From: Methylococcales bacterium
Lineage (GTDB): Bacteria > Pseudomonadota > Gammaproteobacteria > Methylococcales > Methylomonadaceae
Length of the DNA stretch: 62,405 nucleotides
Assembly: GCA_028715725.1 (NCBI GenBank)
Contig: JAQURG010000020.1
Location: 1-62,405 of the forward strand
Direction of reading: 5' to 3'
The first letter of the stretch is position 1; each line of letters begins with the position of its first letter. Below are positions 22,639 to 32,478 of this stretch, piece by piece. Position numbers and translations under genes: made by a program. A model generated the notes under the pieces. That model was not told the origin of the DNA. It saw nothing but the letters and a program-made list of their open reading frames with translations, and searched no databases.

Positions 22639-24546
22639 TTAGCCTGCGCCTTCTTCTGTCAGTGCTTCCAGTTCATCCCAACGGGCATAAACCTGTTCCA
22701 GCTTTGCTTCTATTGCTTTTAATTCATCCAGCGTTTTGGCTATAGCCAGTGGATCTTTTTTGTAAAAATCGGATGAACTGATTTGCTTGGTTAATGCCGA
22801 TTGTTTAGCTTCCAGCTCATCAATTATATCAGGCAGCTTTTTCAGCTCCTGCTGGTCTTTAAAGCTTAGTTTTTTCTTTTTAGAAGCGGCCGGCTTTTCC
22901 TGCTTCAAAACGCTTTCCGGCTTTTTTGCCATGGCAGCAGGCTTTGTCCTGCTTTGTTTGGCATGATTTATCCAATCCGTGTAACCGCCTACAAACTCCT
23001 CGACGTTGCCTGAGCCATCGAGAACAAATACGCTGGTCACTACGTTATCAAGAAAAGCCCGGTCATGGCTTACCAGCAATAAGGTGCCGTCATAATTCAC
23101 CAGTTTTTCTTCCAGTAATTCCAGGGTTTCCAGATCCAGATCGTTAGTCGGCTCATCCATAACGATAAGATTTGCAGGCTTGGTAAATAATCGCGCCAGC
23201 AGCAGCCGGTTTTTTTCGCCGCCCGATAAACTTTTTACAGGTGAACGGGCTCTTGCAGGAGCGAAAAGAAAGTCGCCGAGGTAGGACATCACATGGCGTT
23301 TATTACCGGCTATCTCGACAAAATCATTGCCATCGGCAACGGTATCAGTAACCGTCATATCAGGATCGAGCTGGTCGCGCAACTGATCGAAATAGGCGAT
23401 TTCCAGCCGTGTGCCTTGTTCCACTGTGCCGCTTTCCGGTTCCAGCTGCTTAAGCAACAGTTTTAATAAGGTTGACTTTCCTGCACCATTGGCACCGATC
23501 AAGCCAATTTTGTCGCCGCGCTGAATCAGCGTCGAAAAATGATTGATAATCTGTCTGCCGCCATAACTGAAGCCAATATCGTTAACGTCGATGACCTTTT
23601 TGCCCGAGGCATCGCCTCGTTCCAGAGCTAGCCGCGCCGTACCTTGCTGACTGCGTCGTTGCGCTCGTTCGTTGCGCAATTTTTCCAAGGCTCTAACACG
23701 TCCTTCATTACGGGTGCGCCTGGCTTTTATGCCCTGCCTGATCCAGACTTCTTCATCCGCCAGTTTCTTGTCAAATTCAGCATTTTGATTGGCTTCGTCT
23801 TCAAGAGCTGCGGCTTTACGAATTAAATAATCGTCGTAATTACCCGCCCATGACACTAGGTTACCGCGATCCAGATCAATGATTCGGGTCGCCAGTTTTT
23901 GCAGGAATGCCCGGTCATGGGTGACAAATAAAACAGCGCCCTGAAAGTTCAGCAATTGCTCTTCCAACCAGGTGATGCTTTCGAAATCCAGATGGTTGGT
24001 AGGCTCATCCAGCAGCAGTACTTCCGGTTCGATTACCAGAGCTCTTGCCAGGGCTACGCGCCGTTTCCAGCCGCCCGACAATCCGCTGATTTTTAATTCA
24101 CCCGGCAAATCCAGTTTGCTTAATGTGGTTTCGACCCGCTGTTGAAAATGCCAGCCATTATGCGCTTCAAGCTTATGCTGCAAATCGCCCAGCTCGTTTA
24201 ACGCCTTGTCGTCATCATAATCCATGGATAAAGACAGCGCATGATAGCGGGTGATCCATTCGCCCAGTTCGCCCAGGCCGCTCGCTACGGCATCATAAAC
24301 TGTCGCATCATCAGGCAAATCGGGTGATTGCTCCAGCCATGCAAGTCTTAGTTCAGGTTGACGCCAAATATCGCCGTGATCGGCAAGCACACCGCCGGCA
24401 ATAATTTTCATCAAGGTTGATTTACCTTCGCCATTGCGGCCTAGGAGACCAACTCTTTCGCCGGCGTCGAGCTGAAAGTCGGCGTTTTTTAATAAAGCAT
24501 GAGTTCCGTAAGCAATGGAGATATTGGTTAAGCGTAATAAAGGCAT
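22639..24546 (-). CDS. uup: ABC-F ATPase Uup
   Basis: This is a soluble ABC-F protein with two ATPase domains, thought to act on ribosomes or on branched DNA. The 635 residues match Uup. Walker A motifs are GRNGEGKST near 36 and GANGAGKST near 350. ABC signatures are LSGGWKRRV and LSGGEKNRL, and Walker B segments end in LLLDEPTNHLD and IVMDEPTNDLD. The C-terminal domain (about 540-635) is the Lys-rich coiled coil that binds DNA in E. coli Uup. It is monocistronic on the minus strand. Confidence 0.94.
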   Translation of the reverse strand: MPLLRLTNISIAYGTHALLKNADFQLDAGERVGLLGRNGEGKSTLMKIIAGGVLADHGDIWRQPELRLAWLEQSPDLPDDATVYDAVASGLGELGEWITRYHALSLSMDYDDDKALNELGDLQHKLEAHNGWHFQQRVETTLSKLDLPGELKISGLSGGWKRRVALARALVIEPEVLLLDEPTNHLDFESITWLEEQLLNFQGAVLFVTHDRAFLQKLATRIIDLDRGNLVSWAGNYDDYLIRKAAALEDEANQNAEFDKKLADEEVWIRQGIKARRTRNEGRVRALEKLRNERAQRRSQQGTARLALERGDASGKKVIDVNDIGFSYGGRQIINHFSTLIQRGDKIGLIGANGAGKSTLLKLLLKQLEPESGTVEQGTRLEIAYFDQLRDQLDPDMTVTDTVADGNDFVEIAGNKRHVMSYLGDFLFAPARARSPVKSLSGGEKNRLLLARLFTKPANLIVMDEPTNDLDLETLELLEEKLVNYDGTLLLVSHDRAFLDNVVTSVFVLDGSGNVEEFVGGYTDWINHAKQSRTKPAAMAKKPESVLKQEKPAASKKKKLSFKDQQELKKLPDIIDELEAKQSALTKQISSSDFYKKDPLAIAKTLDELKAIEAKLEQVYARWDELEALTEEGAG

Positions 24547-24606
24547 TTCAGGATTTTTAAAAGTAGTTAATTAAGTACATTATATAGAAGAATGAGTTTG
24601 ATTTTT

Positions 24607-24677
24607 TCATAATGTAAGGATTGCTATACCGCCAACTGCGGCTAAAGCGGATGCTATCCAGGTCAATCTAACTTTTT
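24607..24677 (-). pseudogene. possible C-terminal remnant of a membrane protein
   Basis: On the minus strand about 22 codons read KVRLTWIASALAAVGGIAIL and end at a stop at 24609-24607. This looks like the last membrane helix of a transporter such as the GDT1/UPF0016 family. No start or upstream part exists, because the cinA 3' end precedes it. It is a weak call from a short hydrophobic stretch. Confidence 0.25.
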
Positions 24678-24702
24678 GTGGTACAGATTAAACTCTGACC
24701 GC

Positions 24703-25938
24703 TTAACTTTCCAGGCTTGATTTATTCTGCAAATAGCGCCTTAATAAATCCAGAGACAGCAAGGCAGCCTGGTTTTGTTTACGTTTGATAGGCCCTGCAA
24801 CCGAATGATGGGACTTATAACAGACATTTTCAGTTAGCAGCACGTTATAGAGGACGATCGACTCATTCTTGTCATGAAACTGCCTGTCATCGCCGGCGTA
24901 AAGCTGAACCAGAACAAGAGCAGCGCCGCTGCTCTTTTGCATATCGACTGCAATTGCTTGTGCTGTTGACATCAAATTCTCCGTATTGGCTTCGGCAATC
25001 AGTTTTTGTTCCAATCCGGTTTCGGGTTGTTCGTAGACGGCTTTCAGCAGCCATTTGCAGCCTATGCACTTGGCGGCCAGCAAGCCCTGACTGGCTGTTT
25101 CTACTACGGCTAAAGTCAGCTTTCTTTGCTTCATCCGTTTATCGACTTCAAAAACCAGATCGCCCGATGTTTCATTTAATCCATCAATAGCAAACACATA
25201 CTCGCCCAACTGTTCGGAAAACCGCGCAACCAGGTTTGCCATTGCCGTATCCGGATAGCCAAAGGGAAACAAAAGCTTGGTTTGCACTTCGTCTGCCCCG
25301 GCACGAAAGCCCAACTGCACTTGCGCGGGTATGGCGATGGGATTGATGAGTTCCTGGATAGCAGATTCTCCTAATCCTATGGTTTTAATGGTGATCAAAT
25401 GGCTGGGATGTAGTAAAAAGCGCGCGGACAGTTGGGGCAGGATGCGTTCCTGAAATAGATGCTTCATTTCCAACGGCACACCGGGCAAAAAGACAAACCG
25501 GCAGCGGCCGGCCTGCATAGTGAATCCCGGCGCCGTTCCCCATTCATTATCTATGCGTTCAGAGCCTTGAGGCAGCATGGCCTGTTTGCGGTTTGATTCG
25601 GGCATTGTCCTGTTTCTTCGTGCAAAATAATGACTGATTTGCGCAAAAGCAATACCATCAAATTCCAGCGGCAGATTAAAAGCGCAAGCTACGGCTTCGG
25701 CGGTCAGGTCATCGCTGGTGGGTCCCAAGCCGCCGGTACAAATACAACAGTCGGCACGCTGTGATATCTCCTGTAGCAAAATGACAAGATCATCCAGCTT
25801 ATCGCCGACAGAAGTATGCCGCGTTACCGTAAAACCGCAAGCCACCGCTTTTTGTGACAGCCAGGCGGCATTGGTATCGGCTATTTGTCCCGTTAAAATT
25901 TCTTCGCCTTGAGATAATATTTCAAATGTCGGATTCAT
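24703..25938 (-). CDS. cinA: CinA-like protein (MoCF domain plus CinA C-terminal domain)
   Basis: This 411-residue protein has an N-terminal MoeA/MogA-like domain (GEEILTGQ near residue 11, then CTGGLGPTSDDLT near 67) and a C-terminal CinA domain from about residue 255 (VVETASQGLLA). The family includes ADP-ribose pyrophosphatases and NMN deamidases that recycle pyridine nucleotides. The catalytic Ser region of the deamidase domain normally reads ESCTGG; here it is ETASQG, so deamidase activity is doubtful. I chose the ATG at 25938, which overlaps the upstream carrier gene's stop (ATGA). Confidence 0.88.
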   Translation of the reverse strand: MNPTFEILSQGEEILTGQIADTNAAWLSQKAVACGFTVTRHTSVGDKLDDLVILLQEISQRADCCICTGGLGPTSDDLTAEAVACAFNLPLEFDGIAFAQISHYFARRNRTMPESNRKQAMLPQGSERIDNEWGTAPGFTMQAGRCRFVFLPGVPLEMKHLFQERILPQLSARFLLHPSHLITIKTIGLGESAIQELINPIAIPAQVQLGFRAGADEVQTKLLFPFGYPDTAMANLVARFSEQLGEYVFAIDGLNETSGDLVFEVDKRMKQRKLTLAVVETASQGLLAAKCIGCKWLLKAVYEQPETGLEQKLIAEANTENLMSTAQAIAVDMQKSSGAALVLVQLYAGDDRQFHDKNESIVLYNVLLTENVCYKSHHSVAGPIKRKQNQAALLSLDLLRRYLQNKSSLES

Positions 25939-26867
25939 TTTAAAAACTCGGTAATCAGTATGCCATGCCAAAAGGGCAGGGTGATTAAACTTAAGGCTGT
26001 GGTTACTGTGACGGTCATGGCGTACAGCGCACTATCAAGCTTATACCGGTCGCAAAAGACTACGCCCAGAACCATGCTCGGCATTGTTAAATCAAGCACG
26101 GCGGCCGCTTTATATTTGCCTTCCATCGGTAAATAACTCACCAGAAAGATTGCGAACAAAGGCATTAAAAACAGTTTTATCAGAATGACGGGGATCACAT
26201 AAGGCACATTTCGGGCACTGACTGATTTCCAGTTTAGCGTCAGCCCCAATGAGACCAGCATCAACGGTACGACAGCGGCCGATAATTTTTGTAAGGCGCC
26301 GGCAAGCCATACGGGGGCGGCAATTCCATTAAGGTTTAAAATGACCGCCATTGCCGCCGACCAAAAGGGAGGGGCATTAAGAAACGACAGCGCTGACTTG
26401 GGCTTTTCTGACATCTCTTCGCCATAATGCCGCACAATCATAATGCCGAAAGTAAACAGGAAAGGTGACAAGGAAAACAGGTCGATTTGTATAGCTACCG
26501 AGCGCGCCCAGCTGCCAAAAGCCTGCTCTAGAACGGGCAAGCCCAGATAAGTGACATTCGGAAACGCGGCAGCCAGAATGATGGCCCCCAGACGCTTGTC
26601 TTCAAATCTGAAAAGAGCGCCGACCATCCAGATGCAGAGTATGGCGAATAAAATACAGCCAATGCCGAGTGCCATATACTGAAAAGATTGAACACCTATG
26701 TCCGCAGTCCAAAGTACCTCCAAAACCATGGCCGGCAGTAGTAAATAGTAGACAAAAGTGGTTAGCACCAGCCGGGTTTTCTCTGCGGTTAGCCCGGCTG
26801 GACTTAGCATCCGCCAACCCAAGCCGCAAGCCACTAACAGAGTCATTTGAATCAGTGTTGAGTTCAT
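25935..26867 (-). CDS. AEC-family (auxin efflux carrier type) transporter
   Basis: This is an inner-membrane permease of the AEC family, with 310 residues and about ten membrane segments. A central loop and the conserved FPNVTYLGLPV region lie near residue 105, where the polar residues of the transport core are expected. Bacterial AEC members export or import small carboxylates; the substrate is not predictable here. It is coupled to cinA by an ATGA overlap. Confidence 0.88.
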   Translation of the reverse strand: MNSTLIQMTLLVACGLGWRMLSPAGLTAEKTRLVLTTFVYYLLLPAMVLEVLWTADIGVQSFQYMALGIGCILFAILCIWMVGALFRFEDKRLGAIILAAAFPNVTYLGLPVLEQAFGSWARSVAIQIDLFSLSPFLFTFGIMIVRHYGEEMSEKPKSALSFLNAPPFWSAAMAVILNLNGIAAPVWLAGALQKLSAAVVPLMLVSLGLTLNWKSVSARNVPYVIPVILIKLFLMPLFAIFLVSYLPMEGKYKAAAVLDLTMPSMVLGVVFCDRYKLDSALYAMTVTVTTALSLITLPFWHGILITEFLK

Positions 26868-27047
26868 AATCTGGAAGTATTGTGAAATTACTGAATTTTA
26901 ACATTCACCGTCAATACAAGTTCCGGTAACATATACGGCGATGAGCTATAAATGCAGCTTTGCATCGTCATGAACCTGAATGTTAAGGGTTGCTGATAAT
27001 AGCATTTTCTGCCAGTATGGCTCAGTTCATTATTCGAGGGCTATTGT

Positions 27048-27443
27048 ATGAGTATATCTTCAAGGTTTTGCCGCATAGGTTTTATAGTTTTATTAATGGG
27101 GTTTGCTGTTGCCGGGGCGAATGCGGGGGAGGTCGAGTTAATCTCTCCCTGGCAAGCTTCAGCAATGTATACAGAGAAAAAGGCGGTCATTGTCGATGTG
27201 CGTGAAGACAGTGAATGGAATGAGGGGCATATTCCGGGTGCGATTCATATTCCATTAGGCCAGTTAAATGAACGTTTACCAGAGCTCAAACTATACAAGG
27301 ATAGCACCGTGATTACCCAATGCAAAAGCGGCGGCCGTTCTGCAAAAGCCCTGGATATACTAAAATCGGCAGGGTTTTCCAAGGTCTACAGCATGGAGGG
27401 TGGAATAATGGCTTGGGATGAAGCGGGATTAAAAACAAAATAA
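27048..27443 (+). CDS. periplasmic rhodanese-domain protein
   Basis: This is a single-domain sulfurtransferase of 131 residues. An N-terminal signal peptide (cleavage near AGANAGE, residue 27) suggests export to the periplasm. The CDC25/rhodanese motifs are clear: VDVREDSEWNEGHIPGAIH and the active-site loop QCKSGGRS, with the nucleophilic Cys near residue 94. It should transfer sulfane sulfur from thiosulfate or a protein persulfide to an acceptor such as cyanide. The start at 27048 is supported by GAGGG upstream. Confidence 0.9.
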   Translation: MSISSRFCRIGFIVLLMGFAVAGANAGEVELISPWQASAMYTEKKAVIVDVREDSEWNEGHIPGAIHIPLGQLNERLPELKLYKDSTVITQCKSGGRSAKALDILKSAGFSKVYSMEGGIMAWDEAGLKTK

Positions 27444-27497
27444 CCTGTTCAGAGCCGGAAATATCAAGATTTATCCCATTAATTTTTTATTAAGCTT

Positions 27498-28268
27498 ATG
27501 TCATTCATATCAACGAAACCTATCCCTGTCCGCGAACGCCTGATTATGGCGCTGGACGTTCCGAGTATTCCCGAAGCGCAGGCTTTAGTGGAAGAGCTTG
27601 GCGATTCAGTGATATTTTATAAAGTCGGCATGGAACTGTTTATGTCGGGGGACTATTTTGGCTTCATTGAATGGCTGAAGCAACGCAATAAAAAAGTATT
27701 TGTTGACCTGAAGTTTTTTGATGTTCCGGCTACTGTCGGCAGGGCTATCAGAGCCTTGAGCAGTAAAAATGTGGATTTTGCGACCATCCACGGCAACGAT
27801 GCCATTATGGAGGCGGCGGCCAAAGAAAAAGGTGACCTTAAAGTATTGGCAGTGACTGCCTTGACCAGTCTGGATAGAGGTGATCTTGACGATCTTGGTT
27901 TTGAGTGCGACGTGCGTGATCTGGTTTTATCGCGCGCCAAACGAGCTTTGCAAATTGGTTGCGACGGCATAGTGTCATCGGGGCTGGAAGCGTCCATGCT
28001 CAGAGAAAACCTGGATCACAAGCTGTTAGTTATTACGCCCGGCATCAGGCCTGTTGACAACCGCGAAGATGACGATCAGAAACGTGTGGTCAGCGTAGAA
28101 ATGGCTTTCGAAAATGGCGCTGATTATATTGTCGTTGGCCGGCCTATTCGTGATGCTGACAATCGTAAGGCAATGGCTGAAAAGATTCAGGCACAAATTC
28201 TATCCCAATTTGCACCTGCTAAAACAGACACAAGACAGGATTATAAAGCTTGCGCCTTACAAATATAA
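27498..28268 (+). CDS. pyrF: orotidine 5'-phosphate decarboxylase
   Basis: It converts OMP to UMP, the last step of de novo pyrimidine synthesis, in the cytosol. The D-x-K-x-x-D catalytic signature reads DLKFFDVPATV near residue 73, the N-terminal strand is IMALDVPS, and the phosphate-binding end is VVGRPI near 215. At 256 residues it is slightly longer than most type 1 enzymes because of an N-terminal extension and a C-terminal tail. An internal ATG at 27546 (MALDV) is an alternative start. Confidence 0.94.
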   Translation: MSFISTKPIPVRERLIMALDVPSIPEAQALVEELGDSVIFYKVGMELFMSGDYFGFIEWLKQRNKKVFVDLKFFDVPATVGRAIRALSSKNVDFATIHGNDAIMEAAAKEKGDLKVLAVTALTSLDRGDLDDLGFECDVRDLVLSRAKRALQIGCDGIVSSGLEASMLRENLDHKLLVITPGIRPVDNREDDDQKRVVSVEMAFENGADYIVVGRPIRDADNRKAMAEKIQAQILSQFAPAKTDTRQDYKACALQI

Positions 28269-28309
28269 TATCCATTGTAATTTCATGTCCAAGGTAATGT
28301 TGGCGGCTT

Positions 28310-29041
28310 ATGCCATTTGATCCCGCTTTTAATACCTCTTATCTGGTTGCTTTTATAATGGGTTTGTTCAGCAGCATGCACTGTATAGGCATGTGCGGCT
28401 CCATTATCGGAACTTTGACTTTAAGTCTCGGCCCGGATATACGCAATAATAAGAAGCTGCTGCTGCCTTTTGTTTTTAATTATAACTTTGGCCGTATTAC
28501 CAGTTATACAATTGCGGGCGCACTAGCAGGCATTATTGAGGCTTTATTGACCATGCATCTGGGCGAGACTCATGGGCACAGAATGCTGCAATTACTGTCA
28601 GCAGTGATTATGGCAAGCGCCGGACTTTATATAGCAGGCTGGTTTCCCCGTTTTGCTTATATTGAAAAAGCCGGAATGCATGTCTGGAAAAAAATAGAAC
28701 CTTTTGGACGAAAATTGATCCCGGTAAAGAACCGGACCCAGGCTTATCTGTTCGGCATGGTTTGGGGCTGGTTGCCTTGCGGGCTCGTCTATACGGTCTT
28801 GGCGCTCGCAGCGACCGCCGGCGATGTCAGCAAGAGTGCATTGACCATGCTGGCTTTCGGATTAGGAACTTTACCCGCGGTCATGGGAGTGGGTATAATG
28901 ACCCATGTATTAACAAGGTTATCCCGAATGCAGCGTTTCAAACAGGCTATCGGCCTGTTTATGATAATTCTGGCACTGTTAGCAGCGCTGCCATGGCTTA
29001 ATCCGATGGCCTTCACAACACAACACATAGCAATACATTAA
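28310..29041 (+). CDS. TauE/SafE-like (DsbD_2/UreH type) membrane protein
   Basis: This is a 243-residue inner-membrane protein with six or more helices. The first helix carries SSMHCIGMCG and a later one WGWLPCGLVY. These paired Cys-containing motifs are typical of the 'sulfite exporter TauE/SafE' family related to the DsbD/CcdA core. Relatives take part in metal or cytochrome oxidase maturation and in thiol transport. The neighbours (rhodanese, sigma-54 activator) do not fix the substrate. Confidence 0.85.
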   Translation: MPFDPAFNTSYLVAFIMGLFSSMHCIGMCGSIIGTLTLSLGPDIRNNKKLLLPFVFNYNFGRITSYTIAGALAGIIEALLTMHLGETHGHRMLQLLSAVIMASAGLYIAGWFPRFAYIEKAGMHVWKKIEPFGRKLIPVKNRTQAYLFGMVWGWLPCGLVYTVLALAATAGDVSKSALTMLAFGLGTLPAVMGVGIMTHVLTRLSRMQRFKQAIGLFMIILALLAALPWLNPMAFTTQHIAIH

Positions 29042-29052
29042 AAGAGGCTACT

Positions 29053-30009
29053 ATGGGGCATTTTAAGTCGATCATTAGTCAATCTCCCGCATTGGATTCT
29101 TTAATTCGCAGCGCAAGAATGGTTTCAGCTACCGATGTAACGGTATTGCTTAAGGGTGAAACCGGAACCGGTAAGGAAGTATTCGCCAACGCTATTCAAA
29201 AAGAGAGCGCTCGCGCCGGGAAGGCTTTTATAACCTTGAACTGTGCCGCATTACCCGAAAGCCTCATTGAGTCGGAATTGTTTGGCCATAGAAAAGGTTC
29301 TTTTACAGGTGCCAACGCCAACAAGCAAGGGCTTTTTCAAGCGGCTGACGGCGGCACCCTGTTTCTCGATGAAATAAACTCATTGCCCGTCTCAATCCAG
29401 GCAAAATTATTGCGCTTTCTGGAGTCCGGAGAATGCCTGGCTGTAGGCGACATCAAGCCCTATAACGTTGATGTCCGCATTATTGCTGCGACTAACACTG
29501 ACCTGAACAAACAGGTGGCGGCAGGTGAGTTCAGGCAGGATTTGTACTATCGGCTCAACGTTGTGCCTTTGGAGCTTCCGCCATTATCACAACGAACTGA
29601 AGACATAGAGCATCTTATTACGCACTTTCTGGCTATGATGGCCAAGGCGCACTCGATAACCCCCCCCCATTTCAGTAAACGCGCAATAAAGGTTCTTAAA
29701 GATTACTCATGGCCGGGTAATATCCGTGAATTACGTAATTTGTGCGAAAGGCTCAGCATTTTACTGGCGGGCAGAACCATTGAGCCGGAAAACCTCCCGT
29801 ATGAGTTTGTTTCTCACAGCGCCGCGCCAAAGACAGCCGATTTCACTTTGCCTGAAAGAGGTATTCAGCTTGACTCTTTAGAAGCCAACCTGATCCATCA
29901 GGCTCTCAATCGTACTAACGGCAATCGCAGCAAATCTGCCAAACTACTGGGCGTTTCCAGGGATACCTTGCTTTACCGCATGCAAAAACATGGTTTTACC
30001 GCTTACTAA
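29053..30009 (+). CDS. sigma-54-dependent transcriptional activator without receiver domain
   Basis: This is an NtrC-class enhancer-binding protein, 318 residues, comprising an AAA+ domain and a Fis-type HTH only. Walker A is GETGTGKE near residue 35, the sigma-54-contacting loop reads GSFTGAN (usually GAFTGA), Walker B is GGTLFLDEI, and SWPGNIRELRN lies near 218. The C-terminal HTH contains NRSKSAKLLGVSRDTLLYRM. No receiver, GAF or PAS domain precedes the ATPase, so control must come from a partner protein or from expression, as for PspF. A run of nine C (29660-29668) lies in the coding region. Confidence 0.92.
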   Translation: MGHFKSIISQSPALDSLIRSARMVSATDVTVLLKGETGTGKEVFANAIQKESARAGKAFITLNCAALPESLIESELFGHRKGSFTGANANKQGLFQAADGGTLFLDEINSLPVSIQAKLLRFLESGECLAVGDIKPYNVDVRIIAATNTDLNKQVAAGEFRQDLYYRLNVVPLELPPLSQRTEDIEHLITHFLAMMAKAHSITPPHFSKRAIKVLKDYSWPGNIRELRNLCERLSILLAGRTIEPENLPYEFVSHSAAPKTADFTLPERGIQLDSLEANLIHQALNRTNGNRSKSAKLLGVSRDTLLYRMQKHGFTAY

Positions 30010-30151
30010 ACGATAAGTATGGTTTCAGAGATGTAGAGCTATACCGTATTCCAATTGCCGGATAATAAAGCTGAAAATCAGTTTTACTACCCGGCTCTGT
30101 CTATCTATAAAGCTGGTTTCCTGACGGAAAATCGCCTTCACGTTGTTCCGC

Positions 30152-30898
30152 TTAAAAAGCCTGAAATCGTGCCTGTCTCATGACTTGCTTTAAATCTTTA
30201 ACTGTCTGGGCCAAACCTGAAAATAAGGCTTGAGCGATAATCCAATGACCAATGTTGAGCTCGACAATCTCGGGTATGGCGCATATTGCTTCAACATTAT
30301 AAAGATTCAGACCATGCCCCGCATTGACCTGTAATCCTGCTATATGCGCCAAATGGGCCGCTCTTCTGATGCACGCCAGTTCTTCGGCTTGCTGCGCCGG
30401 ATTTTTTGCTTCTGCATAACGCCCAGTATGCAATTCAACAACCGGCGCACCGGCTTTTACGGCGGCATCGATCTGCGCCTCATCAGGATCAATAAATAAC
30501 GATACCTCGACGCCTCCACCTGCTAGCTTACCACAAACCGATCGCATCCTGTTCAGGTTGCCGGCCACATCCAGACCCCCTTCAGTTGTCAATTCAGCGC
30601 GCTTTTCGGGCACCAGGCAACAGGCGTAAGGCCGGACCTTTACCGCAATATCGATCATCTCGTCAGTGACCGCCATTTCCAGATTCAAGCGGGTATGCAG
30701 CATATCTTTTAATAGAAAAATGTCTCTATCCTGAATATGCCGGCGATCTTCACGCAAATGCGCGGTAATTCCATCGGCCCCTGCCTGTTCTGCAACAAGT
30801 GCGGCCTGAACAGGCTCCGGATAAAGCGTATCTCTGGCTTGTCTTAATGTCGCTATATGGTCGATATTGACGCCTAACAGTATGGGGGTTTTATTCAT
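30152..30898 (-). CDS. pdxJ: pyridoxine 5'-phosphate synthase
   Basis: It condenses 1-deoxyxylulose 5-phosphate with 3-amino-2-oxopropyl phosphate to pyridoxine 5'-phosphate, the last step of DXP-dependent vitamin B6 synthesis. The protein is a TIM barrel of 248 residues. Family motifs are [14 protein letters not shown] at the N terminus, [17 protein letters not shown] near 40, and [10 protein letters not shown] near 192. Its start overlaps the recO end by 8 bases in the lepB-rnc-era-recO-pdxJ operon. Confidence 0.96.
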   Translation of the reverse strand: MNKTPILLGVNIDHIATLRQARDTLYPEPVQAALVAEQAGADGITAHLREDRRHIQDRDIFLLKDMLHTRLNLEMAVTDEMIDIAVKVRPYACCLVPEKRAELTTEGGLDVAGNLNRMRSVCGKLAGGGVEVSLFIDPDEAQIDAAVKAGAPVVELHTGRYAEAKNPAQQAEELACIRRAAHLAHIAGLQVNAGHGLNLYNVEAICAIPEIVELNIGHWIIAQALFSGLAQTVKDLKQVMRQARFQAF

Positions 30899-31604
30899 TT
30901 TTATAATCTTTGATGATGTTTTTAATAAACGCTCGGCTTTTGAGCGGCTTACCCTGCAAATGACCTGTGATAGCGGTCCTCATCAGTATTTTCGCTTCGA
31001 CTAGCACTTGGGCATCAGTAAAATCCCTTAGCTTTAGCGCCTGTAACGTCTTGCCTGAAAATTGACCGTCCAGGGCTTCAATAAGCCCTTGTTCCACACT
31101 AAAGTGATATTTTTTTAATGGATTTATTTTTTGATTATGAAAATCATATTCAAGTTGTAGCCCGTAACCCACAGCATCCATCAGATCAAGCTCAAAAGTA
31201 CGTAATGCGGTTTCTATCTTTGAAGTATCTGAAAGACAGGATAAGCATTTCCGGTAATGAGCGAATACATCCGGATGAGGATCGTATTGATGCAAAAAGC
31301 GGCAAACCAGTTCGTTAATATAAAAGCCGCAATAAATTGCGATTCCCTGCAATTGAACGAATGGCGGTATGATTTCGACATCAGTCAACGTTTTTAACTC
31401 TGTCTTGCCCAAATACGACATTGTCAGAGGGATAAAAGGCTGCAGAAGACCAGCAGTTTTAGACCTGGCTTTTCTTACTCCTTTTGCCACCAGGGAAACT
31501 CTGCCGAAGTCCCGAGTTAAGGCATCAATAATAAGACTGGTTTCTTTGAATTTGCGCTGTTGCAGGATAAAGGCAGGTTGCAAATAAACAGCGGTTTCAG
31601 TCAT
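30891..31604 (-). CDS. recO: DNA repair protein RecO
   Basis: It is the RecFOR-pathway mediator that binds SSB and loads RecA onto gapped DNA and anneals strands. It has 237 residues. The N-terminal OB fold contains [26 protein letters not shown], spread over residues about 17-42, and a helical C-terminal domain follows. The start at 31604 (ATG) overlaps the era stop within ATGACTGA; a TTG three codons upstream is possible. The zinc-binding cysteines of some RecO proteins are not seen, as is common in gammaproteobacteria. Confidence 0.93.
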   Translation of the reverse strand: MTETAVYLQPAFILQQRKFKETSLIIDALTRDFGRVSLVAKGVRKARSKTAGLLQPFIPLTMSYLGKTELKTLTDVEIIPPFVQLQGIAIYCGFYINELVCRFLHQYDPHPDVFAHYRKCLSCLSDTSKIETALRTFELDLMDAVGYGLQLEYDFHNQKINPLKKYHFSVEQGLIEALDGQFSGKTLQALKLRDFTDAQVLVEAKILMRTAITGHLQGKPLKSRAFIKNIIKDYKNE

Positions 31605-32478
31605 TAAATCCAAGGCTTAGCATGGCTCGTTCATTATCTGACCAGCCTTTTTTTACTTTTACCCAAAGTTGTATATAAACCTTTTGGCCGATCAGTTTTT
31701 CTATATCGAAGCGCGCATCGGTACCGACTTTTTTCAGCATTTCCCCCTGTTTGCCGATAACGATATTTTTTTGGGTCAATCGTTCTACCCAAATGATGGC
31801 GTATATTTTAGTAATATTGGGCTTTTCTTCATAGCGTTCCACTTCTACCGTCAGCGCATAAGGCAATTCATCTCCCAGGCGGCGGGTCAGTTTTTCCCTG
31901 ACAATTTCGGCGGCTAAAAAGCGCTCGGGCCTGTCGGTAATCTGGTCTTCCGGATAGATTAAATCGCTTTCAGGCAGCAGAGTCATAATCAAGCTTTCCA
32001 GCTGATCCAGATTAGTGCCTTTCAACGCTGAGATGGGGACAAGATGCTCAAATGGAAAACGATGCCGGGCCTCGGCAAAAAACGCCAATATGGCATCCTT
32101 GTCTTTCACCTTATCGACCTTGTTCACCGCCAAAATAACCGGCAAACCGGCCTGCTCGAGTTTTTTGAAGATGACTTCGTCATACTCATGCCATGATAAA
32201 CCGTCAATCAACCAGACTATCACGTCAACCCCAAGCAGTGTAGTCTCTGCCGTCCGGTTTAAATAGCGATTCAAGGCTCTTTTTCCGCTGCTGTGCATCC
32301 CGGGCGTATCCATATAAATGGCTTGCCCGGCTTCAGTGGTATTGATGCCTAAAATCCGGTGCCGGGTCGTTTGCGGCTTGCGTGAGGTGATGCTGATTTT
32401 TTGCTTCAGCAAATGATTCATCAGCGTTGATTTGCCGACATTTGGGCGCCCTATCAGCGCTATGAAACCGCAATTCAT
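31597..32478 (-). CDS. era: GTPase Era
   Basis: It is an essential GTPase for 16S rRNA processing and 30S maturation. The 293 residues comprise an N-terminal G domain and a C-terminal KH domain. G1 is GRPNVGKST, G3 is DTPGMH, G4 is NKVDKV and G5 is SALKG. The KH motif VIGKQGEMLKKVG lies near residue 245. Its start overlaps rnc by ATGA, a coupling seen in many bacteria. Confidence 0.97.
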   Translation of the reverse strand: MNCGFIALIGRPNVGKSTLMNHLLKQKISITSRKPQTTRHRILGINTTEAGQAIYMDTPGMHSSGKRALNRYLNRTAETTLLGVDVIVWLIDGLSWHEYDEVIFKKLEQAGLPVILAVNKVDKVKDKDAILAFFAEARHRFPFEHLVPISALKGTNLDQLESLIMTLLPESDLIYPEDQITDRPERFLAAEIVREKLTRRLGDELPYALTVEVERYEEKPNITKIYAIIWVERLTQKNIVIGKQGEMLKKVGTDARFDIEKLIGQKVYIQLWVKVKKGWSDNERAMLSLGFND

